The position numbers and the translations under genes were made by a program. A DNA stretch of 64,000 nucleotides from JAKALD01 sp963817785 (GTDB taxonomy: Bacteria; Pseudomonadota; Gammaproteobacteria; Burkholderiales; SG8-39). Position 1 is the stretch's first letter, and each line of letters starts with the position of its first letter. The stretch spans positions 77,160 through 141,159 of the forward strand of contig CAWFPL010000001.1 in the NCBI GenBank assembly GCA_963817785.1. Reading direction: 5' to 3'. Under the pieces are notes generated by a model. That model saw nothing but the letters and a program-made list of their open reading frames with translations, made no database searches and was not told the DNA's origin. This document shows, piece by piece, positions 26,553-34,743 of this stretch.

Positions 26553-27302
26553 TTATTTGAGCGCGCGGAAGATCGCCCCGCTGGTCGACGGTGAAGTCCT
26601 GTAGTCCGTGAGCCCGACGAGTGCGCTCTCGCGGAAGCCGGCCGCGCGCAGCATGGACAGCAGCTCTTCGGCGGGAAGCGTCCCGGAGACGCAGTCCGCC
26701 CACGAAGTGTCGCTGCCAGCCTGCGTGGTCGCGCAACAGGCGTCGCTGCGCACCACGTCTGCAAATTGCAGCCGGCCGCCGGGACGAAGCACCCGTTTGG
26801 CTTCGGCGAATACGCTCGCCTTGTCGGGCGCGAGGTTGATGGCGCCGTTGGATATCACCACGTCGACGCACGCCTCCGGCAGCGGCAGGCGGGCCATGTC
26901 GGCCTCATGCAATTCGACATTCGCAAGGCCCGCGAGCTGCGCGTTGCGGCGCGCCTTCTCGACCATGGCGCGCGTGACATCCAGGCCGATGACGCGTCCA
27001 CGGCTGCCGACGAGCAGCGCCGCAATGCAGATATCCGCACCCGCCCCGCAGCCCAGATCGAGCACCGACTCGCCGGCGCGAATCGGGCCCGGGTCGAAGG
27101 GGTTGCCCACCGCGCAGGCGCACTCCCACACACTCTCCGGCAGCCGCTCCAGCCACGCCGCCTCGTAGCCCAACCGCCGGGCGTTCTCCTTGCCCTTGCC
27201 CCAGCCGAAGTCCTTGTCCGGGTGAAGGGCGAGCTCGGTGTAGAGCGAACGGATTTGCGCGCACGCCTCGCCCGCGCCCGGACAGTGCTGCGGCTCACTC
27301 AT
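26553..27302 (-). CDS. ArsM-like SAM-dependent methyltransferase
   Basis: 249 residues. Motif I ESVLDLGCGAGADICIAALL (about 81-100), motif GGRLQFADVV, and the Cys-containing elements ECACAVGNP, DACCATTQ and WADCVSGTLPAEELL. The WADCxSG motif and spaced cysteines are typical of short arsenite methyltransferases, so arsenic or another thiophilic metal(loid) is the likely substrate. It is the last gene of a four-gene operon headed by another methyltransferase, and its ATG overlaps the preceding stop (ATGA). Confidence 0.78.
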   Translation of the reverse strand: MSEPQHCPGAGEACAQIRSLYTELALHPDKDFGWGKGKENARRLGYEAAWLERLPESVWECACAVGNPFDPGPIRAGESVLDLGCGAGADICIAALLVGSRGRVIGLDVTRAMVEKARRNAQLAGLANVELHEADMARLPLPEACVDVVISNGAINLAPDKASVFAEAKRVLRPGGRLQFADVVRSDACCATTQAGSDTSWADCVSGTLPAEELLSMLRAAGFRESALVGLTDYRTSPSTSGAIFRALK

Positions 27303-27772
27303 TGCGTCTGGGATGCCTGCACCCGAAGGCTCACCTTGTTCTGGCGCGCCATCTGGATGAGCAGGTAGAGCGCGCCGTCAGGACTGATTTTCAGGGCCTG
27401 GGCGAGCTGCGCGGGATCGAGCTCCCCTTTGTCCTTGAGCGCCGCGAGCGCCTGCGCCTCCAGCGACTCCAGCCAGTGCGAGAACAGGTCGCGCAATTCC
27501 GGGGTGGCGAAGGTTGCCATCGCGGCGGTGTGCTGCATGGTGGCGAGCATCTCGCCGCACATTCCCATCATTTGCTCCATCGGCGGCAAGCCGCCTTCGC
27601 CCGGTTTCATCTGCGCCATCATCTTCTGCATCATCGCCATCGGGCCGCCGCCTTGGCCCATCTGAGCCATCATCTTCTTCATCATTCCCATCCCCATCCC
27701 TGGGCCGATACCTGCGCCGCTTTCCGTGCGGCTTTCCTCGGTCGCCTTGCCCGGCTTCTCGTCCTCAGCCAT
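27299..27772 (-). CDS. Cytoplasmic Met-rich protein, function unknown
   Basis: 157 residues without signal peptide. Residues ~22-85 form a Met-rich region built of MMKKMMAQMGQ and MMQKMMAQMKPGEG units and one MCGEM; the C-terminal half (LRDLFSHWLESLEAQALAAL ... ISPDGALYLLIQMAR) looks helical and folded. No family I can name. Intracellular Met-rich segments can bind Cu(I), Hg or As. The ATG 27772 has GGAGG before it. It overlaps the ArsM-like gene by 4 bp, so the two products are made together. Confidence 0.7.
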   Translation of the reverse strand: MAEDEKPGKATEESRTESGAGIGPGMGMGMMKKMMAQMGQGGGPMAMMQKMMAQMKPGEGGLPPMEQMMGMCGEMLATMQHTAAMATFATPELRDLFSHWLESLEAQALAALKDKGELDPAQLAQALKISPDGALYLLIQMARQNKVSLRVQASQTQ

Positions 27773-27857
27773 GTCGGCCTCCGTTCTAAAGGTTGCTCGA
27801 TGACGGCGCCTCGCGGGGCAAGCGCCGTGACTTACGGTGTTCTCAAACGCTCCCAAC

Positions 27858-28121
27858 TCATTCCTTGAGCTGACCCTTCAGCTCATCCTGCATGCGCTGA
27901 AGCATGGCCTTGGCCAACGTGTGGCGCGCCGCAGAATCGAGCTCCGAGAACATCATGGACATGCAACGCGGCATCATGGTCTGCATGAAGCTCACTCGAT
28001 CCTCGGTCTTCATTTCCTTGAACACGCTGTCCATCATGGTTTGCATCATGCGCGGCATGTCCTCCGGCTTCATCATGCCGGACATCATCTTTTCCATCAT
28101 CTGCTGGAAGGGTTTTCGCAT
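27858..28121 (-). CDS. Small Met-rich helical protein, function unknown
   Basis: 87 residues, about one in five is Met: MEKMMSGMMKPEDMPRMMQ and MQTMMPRCMSMMFSEL, with one Cys. Predicted all-helical with no signal peptide. It shares the MMxxM style with the neighbouring 157-residue protein, so the two may be a related pair. It lies 9 bp after the first methyltransferase gene and 85 bp before the second Met-rich gene. Confidence 0.68.
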   Translation of the reverse strand: MRKPFQQMMEKMMSGMMKPEDMPRMMQTMMDSVFKEMKTEDRVSFMQTMMPRCMSMMFSELDSAARHTLAKAMLQRMQDELKGQLKE

Positions 28122-28130
28122 CGGTGGCTC

Positions 28131-28781
28131 CTAGCCGGCGCGGCCGACTGCCTGCACGAAGATCGCGCCGTAATGGTAGGGAGGCAGCTCCGCCAGTCGC
28201 TCGAGCTCGAACCCGGCCGGCTCGACCACGGCGCGCAGCGCTTCGGGCGACACCCGCATTGCCGTGGCCGGCCCGCGCGGCTGTCCGAGCACGGGCGTTT
28301 CCTCGCGCGGCCGCGCGTGCCAGTTGACGACGACGAAGCAGCCCTCCAGTTTGAGCACCGCATGCGCCGCCCGCGCAAGCCCGGTTTTGTCCGGCACGCC
28401 GTGGAAGGTGTTGGCCATGAGCACGTAGTCCACGGGCTCCGGGACGAGGCGCGCCAGCTCGCGCGCATCGGCCTGCAGGAACGTGCAGTTGGGATGGTCG
28501 CGGCAGGCGGCCCGCGCTTGTTCCAGCATTCCCGGGTCGAGGTCGACGGCGACGACCCTTCCCGGTTTCACCAAGCGGGCAAGGGGTGCGGTGAAGTAGC
28601 CGTCGCCGCAGCATAGGTCCACCACGACCATCCCGGCGCGCAGCCCGAGTGCCTCGAGCAACTTGATCGGCTCGGGCCAGAGCGCCTGCCACCAGTCCCG
28701 ATCCGGCATGCCGGTCGCCGGAAAGTAGGTGCTCTGCTTCGACACGAGCTCCGTGGCTGTTCTTGACTCCAACACGCCCAT
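28131..28781 (-). CDS. Class I SAM-dependent methyltransferase
   Basis: 216 residues. Motif I MVVVDLCCGDGYFTAPLARL (about 50-69), acidic loop VVAVDLDPGML, and motif GCFVVVNWH. The Cys pair in DLCCGDG is unusual and could contact a soft metal. First gene of the ArsR-divergent operon, so its substrate is likely the metal(loid) sensed by that ArsR. It is not close in sequence to the ArsM-like enzyme of the same operon. Confidence 0.78.
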   Translation of the reverse strand: MGVLESRTATELVSKQSTYFPATGMPDRDWWQALWPEPIKLLEALGLRAGMVVVDLCCGDGYFTAPLARLVKPGRVVAVDLDPGMLEQARAACRDHPNCTFLQADARELARLVPEPVDYVLMANTFHGVPDKTGLARAAHAVLKLEGCFVVVNWHARPREETPVLGQPRGPATAMRVSPEALRAVVEPAGFELERLAELPPYHYGAIFVQAVGRAG

Positions 28782-28800
28782 GATCGATGATTGCAGTGAC

Positions 28801-28814
28801 TACGCATATGCGTA
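28801..28814. promoter_or_regulatory. ArsR/SmtB-type operator
   Basis: A perfect 14-bp palindrome, TACGCATATGCGTA, sits 9 bp before the arsR-family start and 20 bp from the methyltransferase start on the other strand. Length and AT core fit an ArsR-family site. One dimer here could repress both directions. Confidence 0.7.
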
Positions 28815-28823
28815 TGTGCTGAT

Positions 28824-29219
28824 ATGATCAGACGCCACGAAACCGCTGTCAAGGGCCTCGCGCCGATCATGAAGCTGCTGGGCGAGCCCAACCGGCTGCG
28901 CATCCTGCTCAGCCTGGGGCTGGCGTGCCGTCCCGTGACCGACATCATCGAAGCGACGGGGCTCGCGCAGACCAACGTGTCATTTCACCTGCGGGCGCTG
29001 CGCGAGGCGGGCTTGGTGCGGGCCGAGCGGCGCGGGCCGTTCATCTACTACTGTCTGCCCAACCCCGAGCTGCTGCGGATCCTGGAAGATCTCGAGGCCT
29101 GGCTGGAAAAAGGAGCTGCTCTCGAGGCGGTGACCGGCAGAGCGAAGGCGCCGGGACCCGAAGTGGTAGCCAGCGCACCCAGGCGCCCATCGGCGCGGCG
29201 AACCCGGCTTTCCGCCTAG
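28824..29219 (+). CDS. ArsR-family transcriptional regulator
   Basis: 131 residues with a winged helix: MKLLGEPNRLRILLSLGL, recognition helix region TGLAQTNVSFHLRALREAGL, and wing RRGPFIYYCL. The classical ArsR CxCxxC metal site is absent; Cys occurs in LACRPV and YYCLP, so effector binding may use these or other residues. It is divergent from the methyltransferase/Met-rich operon with a palindromic operator between, and is followed by a SHOCT gene. Confidence 0.85.
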   Translation: MIRRHETAVKGLAPIMKLLGEPNRLRILLSLGLACRPVTDIIEATGLAQTNVSFHLRALREAGLVRAERRGPFIYYCLPNPELLRILEDLEAWLEKGAALEAVTGRAKAPGPEVVASAPRRPSARRTRLSA

Positions 29220-29275
29220 GCGCACCGCGAACCGCAAGCGCAAACGATCAAGGCATTCTCGACGAGGTATCGATC

Positions 29276-29518
29276 ATGGCTCCTTATGGATGGTGGCCCG
29301 GCTTCGGCTTCATGTGGATCTTTCCGCTGCTGTTCCTGATCGTCGTGATCGTGTTCCTGTCCCGCGGCGGTCCGGGACGGTTCTGGCGCGGAGGCTGGCA
29401 CGACAATCGGCGCGACGAAAAACGCGAGTCGCCGCGCGAGATTCTCGATCGCCGCTACGCGAGCGGCGAGATCAGCAAGGAGCAGTACGAGGAGATGAGG
29501 CGAACGCTGGAGCGGTAG
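29276..29518 (+). CDS. Small SHOCT-domain membrane protein
   Basis: 80 residues: Trp/Gly N-terminus (MAPYGWWPGFGFMW), one helix (FPLLFLIVVIVFLS), Arg/Trp linker and terminal SHOCT motif (EILDRRYASGEISKEQYEE). Same design as the products at 5010 and 11668. It follows the arsR gene by 56 bp and may be co-transcribed. The ATG 29276 follows a GACGAGG ribosome site. Confidence 0.78.
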   Translation: MAPYGWWPGFGFMWIFPLLFLIVVIVFLSRGGPGRFWRGGWHDNRRDEKRESPREILDRRYASGEISKEQYEEMRRTLER

Positions 29519-29553
29519 CCGGCGCGCTCGTCTCCAGTCGGACACCACGCGCT

Positions 29554-30273
29554 TCAGCTCACGAGGTAATTGCGAATCATCCCGCCGTCCTCGTGCTCGA
29601 GGTTGTGGCAGTGGTACAGAAAGAGGCCGCGGTGCAGCGGCGCGAACTGCACGCGCACGCGCTCGCCGGGAATCACCAGCACGGTATCCTTGTAGCCGGC
29701 ATTCACCAGGCCCTCGGCGAGATCGGGCGGAACCGGGCCCGCGCGCTCGAGGATCGGGAAGCGCGCGCTGTGCACGTGCATCGGATGCGGCATCGCCATC
29801 ATGCCGCCCGCGTCGGTGTTCTCGAACGTCCAGCGCACGGGCTCGTCGAACGGCAGCCGCTCGTCGCTCGCCACCGCGTCCATCTGGAAGTGCCGGCCGT
29901 TGAGGAACCCGCGCATCATGCGGAACGCGAGCCGGGTTTGTAATTCGAGGCGCGGCTCGGGCAGGGCGAGATCTTCGGGCGGCAGACGCAGCGCTTCGCC
30001 GCGCGCGGCGCCCTCGCGGCTCACCGCGAAGCGGGCGACGAGGTAGCCCGGCGCGGGTCGCAGCGCGTCGCGCCGCCCGCGCAATACCTGCCCGTTGTAT
30101 CGCAGCACCGCGGTTTGCGCGCCGGGCAGGATCTGAGCGCGCCCCGGGGCCGCGACCAGCCGCAGCTCGAGGTCGGGTTCCTGCCCCGCGGTCGCGCTGC
30201 GCACGGGCGAGCGCACGCCCAGGGCCGCTCCCGCGGCGAGCATTCCTTTAAGGGCGCGGCGCCTGGACCACAT
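29554..30273 (-). CDS. Multicopper oxidase with most of the N-terminal half missing
   Basis: 239 residues against 430-500 expected. The N-terminus is normal (Tat signal RRRALKGMLAAG, then the first strands ending AVLRYNGQVLRG), and the C-terminus is normal (HPMHVHSARF, then HCHNLEHEDGGMIRNY). The part between, which should hold HWHG and the second HxH motif, is absent and the frame runs straight through. Without these the trinuclear copper site cannot form; the type 1 site may survive. It is translationally linked to CcdA (TGATG). Internal deletion or assembly collapse are both possible. Confidence 0.75.
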   Translation of the reverse strand: MWSRRRALKGMLAAGAALGVRSPVRSATAGQEPDLELRLVAAPGRAQILPGAQTAVLRYNGQVLRGRRDALRPAPGYLVARFAVSREGAARGEALRLPPEDLALPEPRLELQTRLAFRMMRGFLNGRHFQMDAVASDERLPFDEPVRWTFENTDAGGMMAMPHPMHVHSARFPILERAGPVPPDLAEGLVNAGYKDTVLVIPGERVRVQFAPLHRGLFLYHCHNLEHEDGGMIRNYLVS

Positions 30274-31019
30274 CAGCCGATCCTGCCGAGGGCGGGAAAC
30301 TTGTCGAGCAGCCAGTAGCTGAACGCGGTGAGCTCGCCGCTCATGATCGCGATCCCCACCACGATCATGACGATGCCGGCGGCGGCCTGCAGCGGCGGGC
30401 CGGCGCGGCGCAGGCTGCGCAACCTGCCCGAGATCTCGTGCAGGAACGCGCCGGTGAGCAGGAACGGGATGCCGAGCCCGGCCGAGTAGGCGGCGAGCAG
30501 CCCGATTCCGCTGTGCGCCGACCGGCTCACCGCGGACACGGTGAGGATCGCTCCGAGAATGGGCCCGATGCACGGCGTCCAGCCGAATGCGAACGCGAGC
30601 CCGAGCACGAGCGCGGTGAGCGGCCGGCCGGTCGCTGCCTGCACATGAAAGTGAAAGTCGCGCCGCAGGAACGGGACGCGTCCCACGCCGACCAGCATCA
30701 GCAGGCCGAACAGCGTCACCACCGCGCCGCCCACGATGCCCGCCTGGTAGCGGTACCGGAGCAGCAGACTGCCGAGCGCGGTGGCGCTCGCTCCCAGCGC
30801 GATGAACACCAGCGAGAAGCCGAGCACGAAGCAGGCGCTGAGCAGCACGGCGTGAAGCCGTGCCCCGCCGCGCGCAGGACGCCCCGCCGAGCCTCCGAGC
30901 GGCTGTCCTGCGATGTAGGACACGTACGCCGGAACGAGCGGCAGCACGCAGGGCGAAAGAAAGGACACCACCCCCGCACCGAAGGCAGTCAGCGCGCCCA
31001 GGCTCGTCAGCTCGCCCAT
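30273..31019 (-). CDS. CcdA-type thiol-disulfide transmembrane electron carrier
   Basis: 248 residues, six helices. The two redox cysteine motifs of the CcdA/DsbD family are visible: SFLSPCVLPLVPAYVSYIAG near residues 19-38 and FGWTPCIGPILGAI in the second half. It would pass electrons from cytoplasmic thioredoxin to the periplasm, keeping the adjacent TlpA-like protein reduced. It shares one base with the stop of the tlpA gene upstream and one with the start of the oxidase downstream. Confidence 0.88.
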   Translation of the reverse strand: MGELTSLGALTAFGAGVVSFLSPCVLPLVPAYVSYIAGQPLGGSAGRPARGGARLHAVLLSACFVLGFSLVFIALGASATALGSLLLRYRYQAGIVGGAVVTLFGLLMLVGVGRVPFLRRDFHFHVQAATGRPLTALVLGLAFAFGWTPCIGPILGAILTVSAVSRSAHSGIGLLAAYSAGLGIPFLLTGAFLHEISGRLRSLRRAGPPLQAAAGIVMIVVGIAIMSGELTAFSYWLLDKFPALGRIG

Positions 31020-31645
31020 CACGAGCCTCGCCCGGGGGCCTTGCCCTGCGCCGCAATGAGCGCGCGCAGAAAATTCAGGCTGGGCGCGGAATCCCATTCG
31101 GCGGGTCCGACATGCTGCCCGATCTGGCGGCCGGCGCGGTCGATCAACAGGGTCGTCGGAATGCCCGGCGCGTGCAGGGCATCCGCCGCGTGCATCGAGG
31201 GGTCGACATACAGCTTGAGCGCGTGCGCGCCGATCTCGCGGAAGAAGTCGCGCACCGCGGGCGCTCCCTTCTCGTCGATGGAAAGCGCGACCACTTCGAA
31301 GTCCGGGCCGCCGAGCTTCGCCTGCAGGCGATCGAGCGTCGGCATCTCCTTGCGGCAGGGCGGGCACCACGTCGCCCAGATGTTCAGGAGCACCACTTTG
31401 CCGCGGAAATCGGCGAGTGATAATTCGCGTCCTGCCTGGTCCTCAAAGCGGATGTCCGGGAGCGGCTGGGGCGTCGCGCTGCGCGCGAAAGGAACGCCCG
31501 CGGCGGTCCTGGCGCTCTCGGATTGATCCGGCGCTCGGTGGCGCGTGAGATAGGCCCCGATTGCCGCCACGACAAGGAGCGCAATCCCCGCCAGGCCCAG
31601 GGCCAGGCGCGTGCGGCGGGCGCCCTGTGACGACTCGCTGCTCAC
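31019..31645 (-). CDS. TlpA/ResA-like membrane-anchored thioredoxin
   Basis: 208 residues. One N-terminal membrane anchor (LALGLAGIALLVVAAIGAYL), then a periplasmic AhpC/TSA-Redoxin fold with active site WATWCPPCRKEMPTLD near residue 93. Start GTG 31645 overlaps the CDF stop (GTGA). It would reduce disulfides or copper-site cysteines of exported proteins, fed by the CcdA gene downstream. Confidence 0.88.
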   Translation of the reverse strand: MSSESSQGARRTRLALGLAGIALLVVAAIGAYLTRHRAPDQSESARTAAGVPFARSATPQPLPDIRFEDQAGRELSLADFRGKVVLLNIWATWCPPCRKEMPTLDRLQAKLGGPDFEVVALSIDEKGAPAVRDFFREIGAHALKLYVDPSMHAADALHAPGIPTTLLIDRAGRQIGQHVGPAEWDSAPSLNFLRALIAAQGKAPGRGS

Positions 31646-32637
31646 GCGGTTTCTTCCGGTTCGAGGCGGCAGGGATGCGCCGGGTCGCCGGTCTCCACCT
31701 GCAGCGTGGGGTGCCCGATCGCGAAGCGCTCGGCCAGCTCGTGGCAGGCGCGCGCGAGCAGCGCGTCGCCCGGATGTCCCTGCGGCATCACCAGGTGCGC
31801 GGTGAGCGCGGTCTCGCTGGTGCTCATCGCCCAGACGTGCAGGTCGTGAACGCTCTCGACTCCCGGCAGCGCGCCGAGGTAGGCGCGCACCGCGTTGAGC
31901 TCGATCGACCTGGGGGCCGAATGCAGCGCGAGCGAGAACGACTCGCGCAGCACGTCCCACGCCGCCACGACGATGAACCCGGCCACCGCGAGGCTGATCG
32001 CCGGGTCGATCCAGCTGCGGCCGGTCCACAGGATCGCCACGCCGCCGAGCGCGACGCCGAGCGACACCGCGGCGTCGGCGGCCATGTGCAGGAACACGCC
32101 GCGCACGTTGAGGTCGCGCTCCCGGCCGCGCATGAACAGCGCGGCGGTGGCCGCGTTGACGATCACTCCGGCCAGCGCGACCAGCGCGACCGTGCCGCCT
32201 TCGACCGCGACCGGCCGGGAGAAGCGCTGCAGCGCCTCCAGGGATATCGCCCCGACCGCGATCAGCAGCGCGGCCGCGTTGGCGAGCGCGGCCCAGATGG
32301 TCGAGCTGCGTAGACCGTAAGTGAAGCGGCCACTCGGAGGGCGGCGCGCGAGCACGCTCGCGCCCCAGGCGAGCCCGAGGCCGAGCACGTCCGACAGGTT
32401 GTGTCCGGCGTCGGCGAGCAGCGCCACCGAATGCGCGATGACGCCTGCGACCGCTTCGACTAGCAGGAAGGCCACGTTGAGGCCTGCGCCGAGCGCGAAG
32501 GCGCGGTCGAGCCGCCTTTCGTGGGCATGCACGGCATGGCGGGCGTGCGAATGGTGGGCGTGGCTCACTGCGTCAGACCGGCGCAAGGTCTCCGGGCCGC
32601 GCGGGTCCGCCGGATCGGGCCGTGTACACGCGTACAC
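31642..32637 (-). CDS. Cation diffusion facilitator (CzcD/ZitB-like metal exporter)
   Basis: 331 residues. His-rich N-terminus (SHAHHSHARHAVHAHERR), six helices and the two CDF metal sites: HSVALLADAGHNLSDVLGL and FLHMAADAAVSLGVAL. A cytoplasmic C-terminal domain follows with VHDLHVWAMS. It exports Zn, Co or Cd in exchange for protons. GTG 32637 has GAGG at proper distance, but GTG 32568 (VSHAHH) is a plausible later start. It heads the CDF-tlpA-ccdA-oxidase series. Confidence 0.88.
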   Translation of the reverse strand: MYACTRPDPADPRGPETLRRSDAVSHAHHSHARHAVHAHERRLDRAFALGAGLNVAFLLVEAVAGVIAHSVALLADAGHNLSDVLGLGLAWGASVLARRPPSGRFTYGLRSSTIWAALANAAALLIAVGAISLEALQRFSRPVAVEGGTVALVALAGVIVNAATAALFMRGRERDLNVRGVFLHMAADAAVSLGVALGGVAILWTGRSWIDPAISLAVAGFIVVAAWDVLRESFSLALHSAPRSIELNAVRAYLGALPGVESVHDLHVWAMSTSETALTAHLVMPQGHPGDALLARACHELAERFAIGHPTLQVETGDPAHPCRLEPEETA

Positions 32638-32642
32638 GCGCT

Positions 32643-32656
32643 TTGACCTCGGTCAA
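32643..32656. promoter_or_regulatory. FNR/Dnr-like box
   Basis: TTGAC-CTCG-GTCAA, a perfect dyad that matches the Dnr/FNR pattern with C/G at the fifth position. It lies 6 bp upstream of the CDF start on one side and 67 bp upstream of the NarI-like gene on the other. The second spacing suits activation of the respiratory-looking operon. Confidence 0.5.
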
Positions 32657-32722
32657 TATGTCTTCCCGCTCGGACGGCAGCATCGGAACCGGATTTTATT
32701 CCCGACTGGACGGAGTTGACCC

Positions 32723-33373
32723 ATGACATTGCTCGAATTCGCGCGCGGCCCGGCATTGACCGTGTCGCTCGCCGTGCTGATCGCGGGCACCCTGTGGCGC
32801 CTGGGGCGGCTCGCCGGGCGCCCCGCGCCGCGGGACCTGTCGGCGCCGCGCGGCAGCGCGGCGGCGGGCGCGCTGCGCGGCATCGCGCACCGCTTCTGGC
32901 CGCACCCGCGCTTCGGCGCCAAGATCGGGTTTTCCACCGCCATCGGTTACATCTACCACCTCGGCCTGGCGGTCATCGTCTTCACCTTCCTGCCGCACAT
33001 CCAGTTCATCCAGAAGCTCACCGGCCTGCACTGGCCGGCGCTGCCCGACCCCGTGACCTACTTCGCGGGCGCGCTCACCACGGCGGCGCTGATCATCGTG
33101 CTGATCCAGCGCCGCGGCGACCCGGTGAAGCGCATGCTGTCGCGCTTCGACGACTACTTCAGCTGGTTCGTGACTTTCCTGCCGGTGATCACCGGGATGG
33201 CCCTGATCGGCATCGACCCCGATTCGGTCAGCCCCGCGATCGCCGTGCACCTGCTGTCGGTCGAGCTGCTGCTCGTCTGGTTCCCGTTCGGCAAGCTGAT
33301 GCACGCCATCACCGCGTTCTGGTCGCGCGGCATCACCGGCGCCAAGTACGCGCGCCGCGGAGCGTTGCCATGA
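32723..33373 (+). CDS. NarI/DsrM-like membrane cytochrome b subunit
   Basis: 216 residues, about five helices, with His residues placed in helices (IYHLGLAVIVF, LLSVELLLVWFPFGKLMHAI) as in nitrate-reductase gamma and DsrM/HmeC-type subunits that bind haem b and exchange electrons with quinone. It overlaps the iron-sulfur gene by ATGA, so the two form a complex like DsrMK or the HdrDE pair. A good ribosome site (GGACGGAG) precedes the start. Confidence 0.78.
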   Translation: MTLLEFARGPALTVSLAVLIAGTLWRLGRLAGRPAPRDLSAPRGSAAAGALRGIAHRFWPHPRFGAKIGFSTAIGYIYHLGLAVIVFTFLPHIQFIQKLTGLHWPALPDPVTYFAGALTTAALIIVLIQRRGDPVKRMLSRFDDYFSWFVTFLPVITGMALIGIDPDSVSPAIAVHLLSVELLLVWFPFGKLMHAITAFWSRGITGAKYARRGALP

Positions 33374-34680
33374 GCGCCATCCAGCGCCTGGTCGAGCGTG
33401 CCGGCGAAGAGCGCGTCGCCGCCGCGATGCAGGCCTTCGCGCGCGATTTCACGCGCGAGGCCGCGGTGCACATGGATGCCTGCGTGCGCTGCGGCCACTG
33501 CTCGCACGCCTGCCACTTCTACGCCTCGACGGGCGATCCCAAGTACACGCCGATCAACAAGCTCGCGCCCTTCGTGCATGCCTACCGGCGCACCTCGGCG
33601 CCGTGGGCGCCGCTCGCGCGCCTGTTCGGGCTCGAGAAGCCGGTGACGTTCGCGGAGCTGGAGCGCTGGCAGGAGCTGATCTACGACGCCTGCACCATGT
33701 GCGGGCGCTGCACGCTGGTGTGCCCGATGGGCATCGACATCGCTGCGCTCATTGCGCGTGCGCGTCACGGCATGTTCGCCGCGGGGCTGGTGCCGGTGGA
33801 CCTCGGCGCCGTGGCCGAGCGCGCCGAGCGCGAGATGAGCCCGCTCGGCGCCACGCCGAAGGTGCTCGCGGAGCGCATCGAGTGGCTCACCGACGAGCAC
33901 GGCATCAAGGTGCCGCTCGACGCGCCGCGCGCCGACATGCTGATCACGCTGTCGTCAATCGAGATCATGAAGTACCCGCAGTCGCTGGTGGCCCTGGCGC
34001 GGGTGCTCGAGCACGCGGGCGAGAGCTGGACCATCTCCACCAAGGGCTACGAGGCGACCAACTTCGGCATGCTCTCGGGCAATCGCGACTGGCAGCGCGA
34101 CATGAGCGAGCGGGTCATCGACGCTGCCATCGGCTGCGGCGTCAAGACCGTGGTGGTGCCCGAGTGCGGACACGCCTACGGCGCGCTGCGCTGGGAGGGC
34201 GCCAACGTGCACGGCGCCCCGCTGCCCTTCCAGGTGCTGCACATCTCCGAGTACCTGGCCGCGCTGGTCGAGTCCGGCAAGCTTCGCCTCAAGCCGCTGG
34301 CCAAGTCGCTCACCTTCCACGATCCCTGCCAGGTGTCGCGCCGCGGCGGAGCGGCGGCGGCGCCGCGCCGGGTGCTCGCCGCGCTCGGCGTCGAGCTGCG
34401 CGAGCTGGCCGACCACGCCGACGCCGGCTGGTGCTGCGGCGGCGGCGGTGGAGTGGTCGCCATCAAGCACGCCGACGAGCTGCGCCGCGGGACGTTCCGC
34501 ATCAAGATGCGCGAAATCGACGCCACCGGCGCCGAGATCGCCGCCACCAGCTGCGCCAACTGCCGCCAGACCTTCGACGACGGCCAGGCGTACTTCAAGT
34601 GGGATACCCGCATGCAGAGCCTGCTCGAGCTGGTGGCGGAGAATCTGCAGGAGCGCGCCGCAGACGTGGCTGCTCGCTGA
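33370..34680 (+). CDS. HdrD/DsrK-like iron-sulfur oxidoreductase
   Basis: 436 residues. Two [4Fe-4S] motifs at the N-terminus: Cys38/41/44/48 (CVRCGHCSHAC) and Cys108/111/114/118 (CTMCGRCTLVC). The C-terminal half has CCG-type elements DPCQVSRRGG, GWCCGGGGG and SCANCRQ, which in HdrB/HdrD/DsrK bind the special catalytic cluster; the first CCG element is degenerate (ECGHAYGALR). It is probably anchored by the NarI-like subunit and links a soluble redox partner to quinone. Confidence 0.82.
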   Translation: MSAIQRLVERAGEERVAAAMQAFARDFTREAAVHMDACVRCGHCSHACHFYASTGDPKYTPINKLAPFVHAYRRTSAPWAPLARLFGLEKPVTFAELERWQELIYDACTMCGRCTLVCPMGIDIAALIARARHGMFAAGLVPVDLGAVAERAEREMSPLGATPKVLAERIEWLTDEHGIKVPLDAPRADMLITLSSIEIMKYPQSLVALARVLEHAGESWTISTKGYEATNFGMLSGNRDWQRDMSERVIDAAIGCGVKTVVVPECGHAYGALRWEGANVHGAPLPFQVLHISEYLAALVESGKLRLKPLAKSLTFHDPCQVSRRGGAAAAPRRVLAALGVELRELADHADAGWCCGGGGGVVAIKHADELRRGTFRIKMREIDATGAEIAATSCANCRQTFDDGQAYFKWDTRMQSLLELVAENLQERAADVAAR

Positions 34681-34720
34681 CAAATCGCCTCAGGAAAGAC
34701 CGATCGTTAATTTGGATCAA

Positions 34721-34732
34721 CTATCCGGATAG
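34721..34732. promoter_or_regulatory. 12-bp perfect palindrome in the regulator promoter
   Basis: CTATCCGGATAG lies 12 bp upstream of the nested FCD-type operator and 40 bp after the HdrD-like stop. It may be a second regulator site or part of the promoter of the GntR gene. Confidence 0.35.
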
Positions 34733-34743
34733 AACGGTCTGGC

